64,000 bases of DNA from Streptomyces sp. TLI_146. Lineage in GTDB: Bacteria > Actinomycetota > Actinomycetes > Streptomycetales > Streptomycetaceae. The notes under the pieces are model-generated. The model was not told the origin of the DNA, ran no database searches, and saw only the letters and a list, made by a program, of their open reading frames with translations. The DNA lies in assembly GCF_002846415.1 (NCBI RefSeq), contig NZ_PJMX01000001.1, forward strand, positions 1,922,001 to 1,986,000, written 5' to 3'. How positions within the stretch are numbered: the stretch's first letter is position 1; each line of letters starts with the position of its first letter. The position numbers and the translations under genes are program-made. Shown piece by piece: positions 15,625 through 24,697 of the stretch.

Positions 15625-17139
15625 ATGACCCACCGGCCCGCCCGGCGCGCCCGCCGCGCCTCGGCCTCTCCACTGTTCACCCCGCACAGCACCGACCGCG
15701 CCAGCCGCAAGGCCGCACGCCGCCAACTCGCCGAGGCCGCCGCCAAGGCACGCGCCGAAGCCGCCCAGCACCCCTCCGGCACCGAGCCGGCAGAACAGGA
15801 GATGCCCGCTGCTCTCTTCCCGCCCCACGGCCGCCCCGGCCCCGCCTCGGCACGCGGCGGCAAGCTCAAGCTGCCCGCACACCGCATGACCACCGCCACC
15901 GTCGCCGGTGCCTACCCCTTCCTCGCCGAGGGCGGACTGGGCGCCGAAGGCATCTACATCGGCCGCGACATGCACGCCGAAGCATCCTTCTGTTTCGACC
16001 CGTTCGCCCTGTACGGCAAGGTCGAGGGCTTCACGAACCCGAACGTGTTGATGGCCGGGGTGATCGGCCAGGGCAAGAGCGCCCTAGCCAAGAGTTTTGC
16101 CCTGCGCTCGGTGGCCTTCGGCTACCGCGTCTACGTGCCCTGTGACCCCAAGGGGGAATGGACTCCGGTGGCCGCCGCCCTCGGCGGCACCTCCATCGCG
16201 CTGGGCCCCGGCCTGCCGGGCAAACTGAACCCGCTGGACGCCGCCCCGCGCCCGCCGTCGGTCTCCGAGACGGACTGGGCGAACGAGATCCGCAAACGGC
16301 GCCTGCTGCTGCTCGGCTCCCTTGCCCGCACCGTCCTCGGGCGGGACCTGCTGCCCATGGAGCACACCGGCCTCGACGTCGCCCTGGACGCCGTGGTCAC
16401 CCGCGCCGCCGCCAACGGACGCACCCCGCTGCTCGGTGACATCGCCACCATGCTCAACAGCCCCGACCAACTCGACGCGGTCGGCGGCCTGATGTCCGGA
16501 CACCTGGGCGACGCCTCCCGCGACCTGGCCCACGCCATGCGCCGCCTCGTCCACGGCGACCTGGCCGGCATGTTCGACGCCCCCTCGACCGTGATGTTCG
16601 ACCCCAACAGCCCGATGCTCACCATCGACCTGTCCCGCCTGGGCGGTTCCGGCGACGACACCGCACTCGTCCTCGCCATGACCTGCGCCGCCGCCTGGAT
16701 GGAGTCCGCACTCTCCGACCCAGGCGGCGGCCGTCGTTGGATCGTCTACGACGAAGCCTGGCGCCTGATGCGCCACCCCGGACTGCTCCAGCGCATGCAG
16801 TCCCAGTGGAAACTCAGCCGCGGCCTGGGCATCGCCAACCTCATGGTCATCCACCGGCTCAGCGATCTACTCACCGCCGGCGATGCCGGATCCCGCGGAA
16901 GGGCGCTGGCCGAAGGTCTGCTCGCCGACTGCTCCACCCGCATCATCTACCGCCAGGAGACCGACCAACTCCAGGCCGCAGCAGCCCTTTTGGGCCTCAC
17001 TTCGGTGGAGGGCGACGCGATCGCCCACCTCAATCGCGGACGCGGCCTCTGGAAGGTCGCAGGCAGATCCTTCATCGTCCAACATCAGCTCCATCCGCAC
17101 GAACTGGCCCTATTCGATACGGATTCCCGAATGCATTGA
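15625..17139 (+). CDS. VirB4-like conjugation ATPase
   Basis: 504 residues with the ATG at 15625. The frame is open from 15559, but the extra residues look non-coding. A basic, disordered first 75 residues precedes the ATPase core: FTNPNVLMAGVIGQGKSALAK contains the Walker A loop (about 145-152), VYVPCDPKGEW follows, and RRWIVYDEAWRLM contains Walker B (about 371-378). NLMVIHRLSDLL and the RQETDQLQAAAALLGL end region are typical of VirB4/TraE/ConE-type ATPases. It should energise assembly of the mating channel at the membrane. The gene directly downstream starts 17 bases after its stop. Confidence 0.9.
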   Translation: MTHRPARRARRASASPLFTPHSTDRASRKAARRQLAEAAAKARAEAAQHPSGTEPAEQEMPAALFPPHGRPGPASARGGKLKLPAHRMTTATVAGAYPFLAEGGLGAEGIYIGRDMHAEASFCFDPFALYGKVEGFTNPNVLMAGVIGQGKSALAKSFALRSVAFGYRVYVPCDPKGEWTPVAAALGGTSIALGPGLPGKLNPLDAAPRPPSVSETDWANEIRKRRLLLLGSLARTVLGRDLLPMEHTGLDVALDAVVTRAAANGRTPLLGDIATMLNSPDQLDAVGGLMSGHLGDASRDLAHAMRRLVHGDLAGMFDAPSTVMFDPNSPMLTIDLSRLGGSGDDTALVLAMTCAAAWMESALSDPGGGRRWIVYDEAWRLMRHPGLLQRMQSQWKLSRGLGIANLMVIHRLSDLLTAGDAGSRGRALAEGLLADCSTRIIYRQETDQLQAAAALLGLTSVEGDAIAHLNRGRGLWKVAGRSFIVQHQLHPHELALFDTDSRMH

Positions 17140-17155
17140 AGGGTCCGGGAGTTCC

Positions 17156-17725
17156 ATGAATTTCGATGTGCAGCGCGACCTGATACCCCGCAACATTACC
17201 CTCCACCTTATCGACGCGTTCGATGTCATGAAGGCCAAACTCCTCGCCGCCGCCGAGCAATCAGAGCTACTTGACGAGACCGGCCGCGTGCCGGCCACTC
17301 CGTCCTATTCGGAACTGCTCCAGCACGCCGCCGACGCACAGGCCCTCTCCCGCGACGTCGTACAACTGACTGTCGACTTCGCCCGGAGCACCCACAGCAC
17401 GAACCGTGCAGGCAGTGCCGTTCTCGCCCATCTCGCGACGGCAGCCACCATGTCGAGCCAGGCCGCACCGTACTTCGCCGAGACCGCGGAGACCGCCCTT
17501 GCCCTGCCCCGGTCCCCCGGCCCGACCGACCGGCAGTACCGGAAGAACCGCATGGTCATCAACCACGCCACGGCGCGCGCCTATCTGCGCCGCACATCGG
17601 AATCGCTCCGCGACGCGGCCAAGGAACTCAAAATCCACCTCGAACTCCACCAGCACTTCCCAGCACCGACCCCGCAGCAGAGCCCGGCGCCCCCGCCACC
17701 CCAGCCCAGCGCACGCCACCGCTAG
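17156..17725 (+). CDS. Unknown helical protein downstream of the VirB4 gene
   Basis: 189 residues, ATG at 17156 with a GGGAG-type site upstream. The protein is almost entirely helical (LTVDFARSTHSTNRAGSAVLAHLATAATMSS; AYLRRTSESLRDAAKELKIHLE) and ends in a Pro/Gln tail. Similar helical-bundle proteins with a Pro tail recur in this window (19162, 22518 and the ends of 33456 and 34382). No function is known. Confidence 0.65.
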   Translation: MNFDVQRDLIPRNITLHLIDAFDVMKAKLLAAAEQSELLDETGRVPATPSYSELLQHAADAQALSRDVVQLTVDFARSTHSTNRAGSAVLAHLATAATMSSQAAPYFAETAETALALPRSPGPTDRQYRKNRMVINHATARAYLRRTSESLRDAAKELKIHLELHQHFPAPTPQQSPAPPPPQPSARHR

Positions 17726-17889
17726 AGGCAGCGACGCACCAACGCCAGCATCACCCTCTCAAGACGCCCCCTGAATCGCCCCGCGCCCGGCGCTCCGCCC
17801 AGCTATCGCCCCCATCCCGGAGGCAGCCGGAGCGACGCCCGTCCGCGCGACGCGCACCGGCAGCCCTGCCTCTCGCCTCCAAGGAGCCC

Positions 17890-18669
17890 ATGCCTGCATC
17901 CCGCGCCGACCTCGCTTCCTTCGCCGACGCGCTCGCTGCCCGTCTGCCCGGCCACTGGCACAGCGCATATCGCCAACACGTGGAATACAGCGACCAGTTC
18001 CCCCTCGGCGAAGAGGTCTGGGACGTCGGCCACGTCCATTGGGCCGTCGACGTATTCGTCCTGGGCCATGACGCGCAACTGTCCGGCCCCAATGGCCAGC
18101 GGCTGTGCGTCATCGACCGTCCGCTGTATCGCGACCAGTTCCTCGTGGCTCCGCTCACCCCGGACGAGGGCCTCAAGCCGCACCACTTCACCGGCGTCGA
18201 GGAACCCAACGGCATCAAGGTCGGCAACGATCCGCTGCGGGCGGCCGTCGCGGTCAGCCGCCGGGTCCTGCCCCGCTATCGCAGCGCCCTGGCGGCCGTG
18301 CGCCACAACCGGCAGGTCCGGCCCGAGCCCCCGCTGCGCCCCGCTCCGCCCGAGGTCGACCAGGTCCTCACACTGACCCGGTACGCCGACGGCGTCCTCC
18401 GCGCGCCGTACACGACGGTGCCCGCCGAGGCCCGGGACGCGCTCTACATCCACGGCTTTCAGTACCTCCCGCACCAGGGCGCCTTCCTGCTGCCCGCCGC
18501 GTACGGCGCGGCCGGGCAGGCCCTGCGCATCCAGGCCGTGGCACAGCAGCTCGCCGCCCACGGCATCGGCGTGAACCTCCGGCACACCCCGCCGCCGCCC
18601 GGCGCGGCGCCCGCGCTGAACACCCGCGCCGCGCTGCCGGGCTCGACGCCCGTCACCCACCGCCGTTAG
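17890..18669 (+). CDS. Two-domain paralogous protein, order A-B (LPGxW family)
   Basis: 259 residues, ATG at 17890 with AAGGAG upstream. Domain A (about 5-140) starts with SFADALAARLPGHWHS and ends RRVLPRYRSALA. Domain B (about 155-235) is a small alpha/beta unit, a strand VLTLTRYADGVLRAP, a helix before GFQY, a strand FLLPA and a helix leading to HGIGVNL. The same two domains recur at 35110 (A-B) and at 23077 in reversed order, and a broken A at 43295. No catalytic motif is obvious. Family and function are unknown to me. It travels with the conjugation genes. Confidence 0.7.
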   Translation: MPASRADLASFADALAARLPGHWHSAYRQHVEYSDQFPLGEEVWDVGHVHWAVDVFVLGHDAQLSGPNGQRLCVIDRPLYRDQFLVAPLTPDEGLKPHHFTGVEEPNGIKVGNDPLRAAVAVSRRVLPRYRSALAAVRHNRQVRPEPPLRPAPPEVDQVLTLTRYADGVLRAPYTTVPAEARDALYIHGFQYLPHQGAFLLPAAYGAAGQALRIQAVAQQLAAHGIGVNLRHTPPPPGAAPALNTRAALPGSTPVTHRR

Positions 18670-18793
18670 TTCCGCCCCGGGCCTCGCCGCCCCTCCCCTG
18701 CTCCAGGAGATCCCCCCTGCCCACGTCCCTCCCACTCCCCGCGGTCCCCGCCGTGCGGGTCTCACCACCCCCACCGATCCCAGCGGCCGTTAC

Positions 18794-19165
18794 GTGTGCG
18801 GCCGTCAGGTGCTCGTGCTCACCGACCAGCTCAACGGCACGACGTCGTACGAGCACGCCGCCGACCTCACCGACCAGGTCCTGGAGCCGACCGACGGCCT
18901 GCTGGAGCGGCTCGCCGAGTTCTTCGAAGCGGCAGCCGAGAAGGCCAAGGAGTCCGACCACGACGACGCCTTCGACCCCCACTACGACCTGGAGGACGCC
19001 GCGTCCACCTTGCGTGGGCTCGGTGAAGACCTCCACGTCGCCGCCGACCGCATGCGCGCCCTGGCTCCCCGCCCTCCCGTACGCCAGACGACCAAGGCGA
19101 CGGTTGCGGGCTTCGGCGTCGGGCTGCCGACGGCGGTGGCGCCCCCGCCTGGTCGCACCCGGTGA
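18794..19165 (+). CDS. Unknown small acidic helical protein
   Basis: About 123 residues. The coding frame is clear from VLVLTDQLNGTTSYEHAADL onward, through an Asp/Glu-rich helical part (LERLAEFFEAAAEKAKESD). The start is uncertain: GTG at 18794 is the first standard codon in frame, yet coding-like sequence (TDPSGRYVCGRQ) begins earlier without any ATG, GTG or TTG, and a good AGGAG lies further up at about 18703. An unusual start or an upstream indel is possible. The next gene overlaps its stop codon. Confidence 0.6.
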   Translation: MCGRQVLVLTDQLNGTTSYEHAADLTDQVLEPTDGLLERLAEFFEAAAEKAKESDHDDAFDPHYDLEDAASTLRGLGEDLHVAADRMRALAPRPPVRQTTKATVAGFGVGLPTAVAPPPGRTR

Positions 19166-19776
19166 CGCCGACCGAGCCGCCCGGTCCGCTCGCCGGCCTG
19201 GACCAGGCAGCGCATCTGCACTCGCTGGCCGAGCGCATCCACCATGCCGCCGACGACCTGCCTGCCCCGGAGTCCGCCCACTCGCTGGCCAGCATCAGCG
19301 AGGAGGTAGAAGACCAAGTCCATGTCGTTGCGGGCATCTTCGCCTCGCTCGCGCATGAAGCCGCCGTCCATGGCCGGGCGGTGAGGCAGCATACCGGCGC
19401 CCCGGACTCCGTTGCCCACCACAAGGTCGTCCTGATGACCCGTGCGGCTGATCCTCTCGGCTGGGCCCTGGCCAAGCTGGGCGAGGCCGTCGTCCAGATC
19501 GGCCTCCTCCATGAGATCAGCGCCGACCCACGCACACCGGAGCGGGCCCAGGCCCTCAGCCGCGCACGCACGGTCCTCGACGAACGGCTCCACAGCGCCC
19601 ACCGGCACCTGACCGACGCGGCCGGCGACCTGCACCGGGACGCCGACCTGCTCGTTGCGGCGGCCGTTGGCACACGCCGTGCGCCGTCTCCCTCTCCCCA
19701 TCACCGGACCCGGCCGCCTGACGCACTGCCCGTGCCTCCATCTGTATCACCCGCCACCTCCAGAACCCGCCGCTGA
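19162..19776 (+). CDS. Unknown helical-bundle protein
   Basis: 204 residues, GTG at 19162 overlapping the previous stop. Predicted helices cover nearly the whole chain (LHSLAERIHHAADDL, IFASLAHEAAVHGRAV, ALAKLGEAVVQIGLLHEI, HRHLTDAAGDLHRDADLL) followed by a Pro/Arg tail. It resembles the protein at 22518 in length, helix pattern and tail, so the two are probably paralogues. No enzymatic motif. It ends 85 bases before palindrome copy 3. Confidence 0.65.
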   Translation: MTPTEPPGPLAGLDQAAHLHSLAERIHHAADDLPAPESAHSLASISEEVEDQVHVVAGIFASLAHEAAVHGRAVRQHTGAPDSVAHHKVVLMTRAADPLGWALAKLGEAVVQIGLLHEISADPRTPERAQALSRARTVLDERLHSAHRHLTDAAGDLHRDADLLVAAAVGTRRAPSPSPHHRTRPPDALPVPPSVSPATSRTRR

Positions 19777-19861
19777 CCTGGGCGGACGTCGCGCGCCGTC
19801 CCACTGCGGGGAGCTTCGCGCCCCGCGTCACCGGCCAGGGGAGGGCGAAACATAGCGGGCA

Positions 19862-19886
19862 ATCCCCGGTTAGCAAAACCGGGGAT
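19862..19886 (+). promoter_or_regulatory. Palindromic promoter element, copy 3
   Basis: Perfect arms ATCCCCGGTT / AACCGGGGAT with spacer AGCAA, preceded by GGGCGAAA-CATAGC (hexamer 19851-19856), again with 5 bases between hexamer and palindrome. CCGGA follows. The lipoprotein gene begins 51 bases downstream. Confidence 0.8.
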
Positions 19887-19936
19887 TGCCCGGACCCTAG
19901 AGGCGGATCACCCACCCCCTTCCCCAGGAGCACCTC

Positions 19937-21004
19937 ATTCGCCGCACCCTCCACCGATTCCCTCTGGCCATCGCCGCTGTTTGCGTGGCGCTGGCCGCGA
20001 CCGCCTGCAGCAGCGGCAGCGACAGCCCCGAGGCCAAGAACCCCGCGCCGTCCGCCAGCGCCGACAAGCAGCGGGAGCTGCCGCCCGCGCTCACCAAGCA
20101 GCAGGCTCTGGCGGCGATCGACCGGTACTCGCAGGTCAATAACAAGGCCAACGCCGACGCAGACACCGCCCTGCTCGACTCCGTCGAGGACGGCCCGATG
20201 TATGCCATGTCGGTCTCCGAGTTCAAGGAGTCCGAGGGCCTGACCGCCTCCGAGCGCAAGGCGTACAAGCCGTGGGCGTACGACACGCAGAACGCCCAGC
20301 TGTACATCCCGCGGATCGCGGACGGTCAGCCGCGCTGGTTCGCCGCCGCACTCTCCGACACCCCGGGCAAGGCCCCCAGCAGGCTCGCCGTCTTCGCCGA
20401 ACAGCCGCAGCACAAGCGGTGGGAGATGGTCTCCGCCGCCGACCTGTACGGCACAGACCTGCCCAAGGTCGCCCTGGACACTGACGGATACGCCACCGCC
20501 GTCGCGGCCAAAAGCAACAAGGACCTCGCCGTCGGGGCCGATCAGCTCAGGGAGGGCGTCCTGGACAACTTCGCCACCGGCGGGCAGAACTCCGGGAAGA
20601 AGACCTTCACCGAGAGCAAGACGAGCAGCCTGCAGATCAAGGTCCACGACGAGACCGTCACCCAGTACGGCAGCCAGGGCACCAGCACGTTCACCGGCGC
20701 CACCCACCGGTACGGCGACGCGTACGCGCTCAAGACCACCGACGGCGGCACGCTGGTCTTCTTCTCCCACACCCACACCCAGACCGACGCGGTCGCCCGC
20801 CACGGGCTGCAGCTCAACCCCGGCAAGGACGACCGGGCCTGGCTGCACGACATTCCGCGCAGCTCCATCCAGTACACGTTCGTCTGCAACGACGCCGCCA
20901 CCGTCCCCGCGAAGTCCGCGCCCTCCACGCTACTGGCCTACACATGCGCCCGCACCGACGCCTCCGGCCCGCCGGTGAACTCCGCGTCCCTGCCCCGCGT
21001 GTAG
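19937..21004 (+). CDS. Lipoprotein, probable ATT start
   Basis: 355 residues if translation begins at ATT 19937. That start has AGGAG six bases upstream and yields a textbook lipoprotein signal: a basic RRTLHR, a hydrophobic core and the lipobox LAATAC (cysteine at about 22). The first standard start, GTG 19985, would leave only seven residues before the cysteine. The mature protein has a Ser/Ala/Pro linker and then a mixed alpha/beta domain (SQVNNKANADADTALL; TFTGATHRYGDAYALKT; LVFFSHTHTQTD) resembling NTF2-like or sensor domains. It is probably anchored outside the membrane. Being directly behind palindrome copy 3 suggests co-regulation with conjugation or surface functions. Confidence 0.75.
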   Translation: MRRTLHRFPLAIAAVCVALAATACSSGSDSPEAKNPAPSASADKQRELPPALTKQQALAAIDRYSQVNNKANADADTALLDSVEDGPMYAMSVSEFKESEGLTASERKAYKPWAYDTQNAQLYIPRIADGQPRWFAAALSDTPGKAPSRLAVFAEQPQHKRWEMVSAADLYGTDLPKVALDTDGYATAVAAKSNKDLAVGADQLREGVLDNFATGGQNSGKKTFTESKTSSLQIKVHDETVTQYGSQGTSTFTGATHRYGDAYALKTTDGGTLVFFSHTHTQTDAVARHGLQLNPGKDDRAWLHDIPRSSIQYTFVCNDAATVPAKSAPSTLLAYTCARTDASGPPVNSASLPRV

Positions 21005-21134
21005 CGCACGCCCTTCGGCGCACCGCACCTGGAACGGCCCGCGGCCGATCCTGGCGTAGAGCTGTCCGACGACGTCGGTCGCGACGCCGACCAGATCACC
21101 GCCCCCCCGGCCACCGCCACCGTTTCGAGGTTCC

Positions 21135-21707
21135 TTGTCCACCGGATCCTGCATTGCCCGCCCCACCGAGACCGGCTACACCGCCATATACGTCCACTTC
21201 GACGGCTACCCCAGCACGCGCCTCCCGCTGCTCCTGGCCGCCTACCAGTACCGCTTCGCCCGCGACGTCGAGGCCATGAGCGCTCACCTCATCGACCAGG
21301 TGACCATCGCCTGGGACGAGCTGGGCACCGACCTCCTCGACGGCGCCCCCACGCCGCTGCTCAAGCAGCTGGTCGGCGGGGAGAGATGGCCCAGCTGCGA
21401 GATGGACGACATCATCACCGCCGACGGCTCCCCGCCGGAGCAGGAGGTCATCACCGAAACCAACTCCGACGATCTGTCCTGGAGTTACGTCCTGCATCCC
21501 GCCAGCATCGAGGTCATCAGCTTGTACGCGCCCGACCGCGGACCGATCGTCGACTGGAACACCGACCCGCGCACCCGGTTCAGCGACCACCACTCCCTGT
21601 GGCTTCCCGGACAACCGGTGCCCGCCACCCGACCGCCGCGCACCGCGCCGCCCCTCGCCGCGCCGGCACCCGCCTCCACTCCCGCACGGCCCGCCACCCA
21701 CCGCTGA
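21135..21707 (+). CDS. Conserved plasmid-type protein, function unknown
   Basis: 190 residues, TTG at 21135 with GAGG upstream. The N-terminus reads GSCIARPTETGYTAIYVHFDGYPSTRLPLLLAAY, a pattern I have seen in Streptomyces and actinophage proteins of unknown role. An acidic middle with W-S-Y-V-L-H and a Pro/Ala tail follow. It is a soluble alpha/beta protein without a signal peptide. It precedes the glycosyltransferase by 28 bases and is probably in its operon. Confidence 0.7.
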   Translation: MSTGSCIARPTETGYTAIYVHFDGYPSTRLPLLLAAYQYRFARDVEAMSAHLIDQVTIAWDELGTDLLDGAPTPLLKQLVGGERWPSCEMDDIITADGSPPEQEVITETNSDDLSWSYVLHPASIEVISLYAPDRGPIVDWNTDPRTRFSDHHSLWLPGQPVPATRPPRTAPPLAAPAPASTPARPATHR

Positions 21708-21735
21708 CTTCACACCCTCGCCTCTGGAGAACGTT

Positions 21736-22518
21736 CTGTCCTCGCACTCCCGCCCCGACATCACGGTCGTCATCGCCACCCGGCTGCGGCCCGAACGCCT
21801 GGGCTACCTCGCCGAACTGCACGCCAGCCTGATGCGGCAGACCGTGCCCTGGGAGGCCGTCCTCGTCCTCGACGGGGCCGACCGTGCGCTCCTGCCCGAA
21901 CCGCTGGCCGCCGATGCCCGCGTCCGCGTGGTCGAACTGCCCCGCCCGGTCGGCGCTGCCGCCGCCCGCAACCTGGGCCTGCGCACCGTCCGCACCCCCC
22001 TGGTGTGCTACATGGACGACGACGATCTTGTCCCCGACGACAGCCTCGCCGTGAGGCATCAGCGGATCACCGAGACCGGCCTGGGCTGGGTCGCGGGCTG
22101 GAGCGCCGACCTGCACCCGGACGGCTCCACCACGATCTGGCGCTGCCCCACACCCCCCGGCGTGCACCAGCCCGGTGACGTGACCGGGTACTGGACCAGT
22201 CCCGACGCCCAGATCCCGCTCGGCCAGACCATGCTCCTGGCCCAGACCGACCTCGTCGTCGCCGCAGGTGGGCACGGCGGGCTCCCCGCCGGGGAAGACT
22301 TTCTGATGGTCAATGGCGTGACCAACCTTGCCGCGGGCGAACTGCTGCCGCACGTCGTCTATTTCTACCGGCAGCATTCCGCCCAGATGACCGCCGGCGG
22401 GGCTGCCGCCTACCGCGATCTTCGGGGCCCTTCACGGGAGTTCGCCTTCCGGCACGGACGTGCACTGCGCTCCACGCTGCAACACTCCCGCGCCCACGGG
22501 CAGGAGCTCGCGTCCTGA
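21736..22518 (+). CDS. Family 2 glycosyltransferase, probable CTG start
   Basis: 260 residues if the CTG at 21736 is used. GGAG lies seven bases before it, and the next in-frame standard start is ATG 21832, which would delete the nucleotide-binding strand ITVVIATRLRPERL. The GT-A fold is clear: that strand, LLRPVGAAAARNLGL-type sequence, the metal-binding CYMDDDDLVPDD near residue 95, and later GLPAGEDFLMVNGV with the ED base. Such enzymes transfer a sugar from a UDP- or GDP-sugar to an unknown acceptor. It is unusual inside a conjugation backbone. It may modify the surface or DNA bases. Confidence 0.8.
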   Translation: MSSHSRPDITVVIATRLRPERLGYLAELHASLMRQTVPWEAVLVLDGADRALLPEPLAADARVRVVELPRPVGAAAARNLGLRTVRTPLVCYMDDDDLVPDDSLAVRHQRITETGLGWVAGWSADLHPDGSTTIWRCPTPPGVHQPGDVTGYWTSPDAQIPLGQTMLLAQTDLVVAAGGHGGLPAGEDFLMVNGVTNLAAGELLPHVVYFYRQHSAQMTAGGAAAYRDLRGPSREFAFRHGRALRSTLQHSRAHGQELAS

Positions 22519-23063
22519 TGACCTCCGGCGTCACTCAGGCGACCTTGGGCCACCTCGCCCGGCGGCTCAACGACATCGCCATGCAACTGCCCACCACCCA
22601 CGCGGATGTGGACCCGAAGGCGCTCACCGACGACATCGCCCTGCTCGCCCATCACCTCACCTACGCCAGCGAACGCGCGCAGGAACGCTTCGCCGCCCCC
22701 GAGACAGTGCACCTCCCCGAGCGCCACACTCTGATGCGGCTCGCCGAGGCCATGACCGCCGTCACCCGCGCCATGGGCCACCTCACCGAAGCCCTCCACT
22801 GCGTGTCCACCGGCTTCCACCGCGAAGCCATCCCCGGGGTAGAGACCTCGCACCTGCGAGGCGGCCCCAAGGCACTGCGGATCATCGCGGCCGAGAAGTG
22901 CAGCACGGCCCGGACCCAGCTGGTCGCCACCGCCGCACAGCTCCATACGGAGGCCGGCGGCGGAGCCCAACAGCCCCGGCTGGCCACGATCGCGGTGGCA
23001 CCTCGGCCCGTTCAACCCCTGTCCCCCGCGGTCACGGTCGCCGTGTCGCGAACTGCACGCTGA
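22518..23063 (+). CDS. Unknown helical-bundle protein
   Basis: 181 residues, ATG at 22518 inside the TGATG overlap with the glycosyltransferase stop. Helices dominate (LGHLARRLNDIAMQLP, ALTDDIALLAHHLTYASERAQ, LMRLAEAMTAVTRAMGHLTEAL) and a Pro-rich tail ends the chain. It resembles the protein at 19162 and the C-terminal part of 34382. No function is known. Confidence 0.65.
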   Translation: MTSGVTQATLGHLARRLNDIAMQLPTTHADVDPKALTDDIALLAHHLTYASERAQERFAAPETVHLPERHTLMRLAEAMTAVTRAMGHLTEALHCVSTGFHREAIPGVETSHLRGGPKALRIIAAEKCSTARTQLVATAAQLHTEAGGGAQQPRLATIAVAPRPVQPLSPAVTVAVSRTAR

Positions 23064-23076
23064 CCACCTGGACCCC

Positions 23077-24236
23077 ATGTCGCCCACACCCCCGACTCAG
23101 ATCATCCTCAGCACCAGTCGCGCCAACGGACTCGTTGCCATCCCCTACGGCGAGGAGCACCGCCACGCCGCTCGCGCCCTGGAGGAAGCCGGATTCCAGC
23201 GGCTCCCCGGCGGCGCCTTCGCCGCGCCACTCACCGACGCAGCGGCCACCCGCCAAATCGCCAGCGCCCTGGTGCACCGCGCCTACGAGCACGGCGCGAC
23301 CATCACCACCAGCCCCCGCCCCTACCTCGGGGACTTCGGCGACGCCCTCGCCGCCCGGCTGCCCGGCACCTGGAGCGCGCGCCTGGAGCTCTACTACAAC
23401 CCGCTCGTGCAAGAGGACCTCATCGGCCCGCTGTGGGACAGCGGCGACCTCCTCCAGGCGCTGCTGCACGACCCCGTGCCCAGCGGGGCCGTCCTCAAGA
23501 ACGGGCTGGGTACCGAACTGCTGCTGATCGAACGCCCCGGGCACAGCAGCGGCTACCTCCTGGGCGCCTTCGCGACCGAGGAGTACGACGACAACTGGGA
23601 GGAGCCGAATACGCCGCGCAGCATCGTGCTGCCGGGCGAGCCGGACCTCGCCGCCCGTGCGGTCGCCAACACGTTCCTGCCCGCCTACAGCCGGGCCCTG
23701 CACCACCGCCGTCTCGACACGGTCCTGCGCGCGCTGGACCGCATCCGCTCCGAGCACGAGACCCTGCAGGCCATCAAGGAATCCGGCCGCTACAGCGACG
23801 GCGTACCGCTCGCCGACGCCCGGATGATTCCCGAGATGGAGCGCACGTTCGCCGACTACGCCTGGCTCTCCTTCCGTGACGTGCTGGAGCACGCTCCCGT
23901 CCTGCTCAGCCGGTGCCGCCCCGCCATGACCCCCTGGCCGCAGGACGCCGCTGCACTGGACCGCCTGCGCACGGCACTCGCCGACAGTCAGGAAACGCGG
24001 GACGAGGACGCGGTGTCCTGTTCTCCGTCGACGGGTGGAAGAGAGCCCGCAGCCGCTTCGGGCTCGCCGCCCTGCCCGCGATCGAGACCTGGCTCGCCGG
24101 CAGCGAGGGGTTCGAGCGCCAGGCCCGCGCCGCTGTGCCTGGCGGACCGGTGGCGCTGGCAGCGCCGAGCCCCCGCCTGCTCACCGCCCGCCCGGCCCCT
24201 CCGGCCGTGCCCCGGTCGGCGGCGGCACGCCGCTGA
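23077..24236 (+). pseudogene. Two-domain paralogous protein, order B-A, one frameshift
   Basis: From ATG 23077 the protein begins with a domain B (IILSTSRANGLVAIP ... GFQRLPGGAFAAPL ... HGATITTS) and continues with domain A (YLGDFGDALAARLPGTWSA ... NTFLPAYSRAL), the reverse of the order at 17890 and 35110. A long helical part follows to about residue 310. Near 24012 the frame shifts: DSQETRDEDA continues as VLFSVDGWKRARSRFGL and LPAIETWLAG only in another frame, which ends in the usual Pro/Arg tail at 24236. One base inserted or deleted restores a protein of about 385 residues. Confidence 0.65.
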
Positions 24237-24259
24237 CCCTCGCAGAAAGGATCCGTCTT

Positions 24260-24697
24260 CTGTCCGACCACTTCCACTTCGCCGTCCATCCCGAACACGG
24301 CTTCGTTGTCGCCCCCACGGCGGCGGTCACCGAGCACCTGGCCGAGTGGTTCCTCATCCGCGAGCAGTTCGAGCCCGTCCCGGACCTGCCGAGCGTGTAC
24401 CGGATCACCCAACCGGACCAGGACGGCCAGCGCCGCACCCGCCAGGCCGTACGGGACCTGCGGCGACACGGATTCACCGTGCAAGCTGACTACTCGCTCG
24501 ACCCCGCGATCACCCCCGAGCCCGCCCGGCCGTACGTCCGCAATGGGCTGCTGGAGCGCCGCCAGCGCATCGCCCAAGCCGCCGCGGTCACCTCGCCGCA
24601 GCGCACCTCCGCGCTGTCCACGGCCCCGTCAAGGTCCGCGGCCCAACCGGTCGCCGTCCCCCTCGCCCAGCACGCCCAGCCCGCACGGGGGCGGTGA
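24260..24697 (+). CDS. Small alpha/beta (domain B-like) protein, probable CTG start
   Basis: 145 residues from CTG 24260, preceded by AAAGGA. No ATG, GTG or TTG in this frame fits a ribosome binding site, and the coding pattern starts right there with SDHFHFAVHPEHGFVVAP. The layout is strand-turn-strand, a helix EHLAEWFLIREQFEPVP, a strand YRITQP, the helix RTRQAVRDLRRHGFTV and a strand ADYSLDP. This is the same fold pattern as domain B of its neighbours but standing alone. A basic tail follows. Function is unknown. Confidence 0.65.
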   Translation: MSDHFHFAVHPEHGFVVAPTAAVTEHLAEWFLIREQFEPVPDLPSVYRITQPDQDGQRRTRQAVRDLRRHGFTVQADYSLDPAITPEPARPYVRNGLLERRQRIAQAAAVTSPQRTSALSTAPSRSAAQPVAVPLAQHAQPARGR

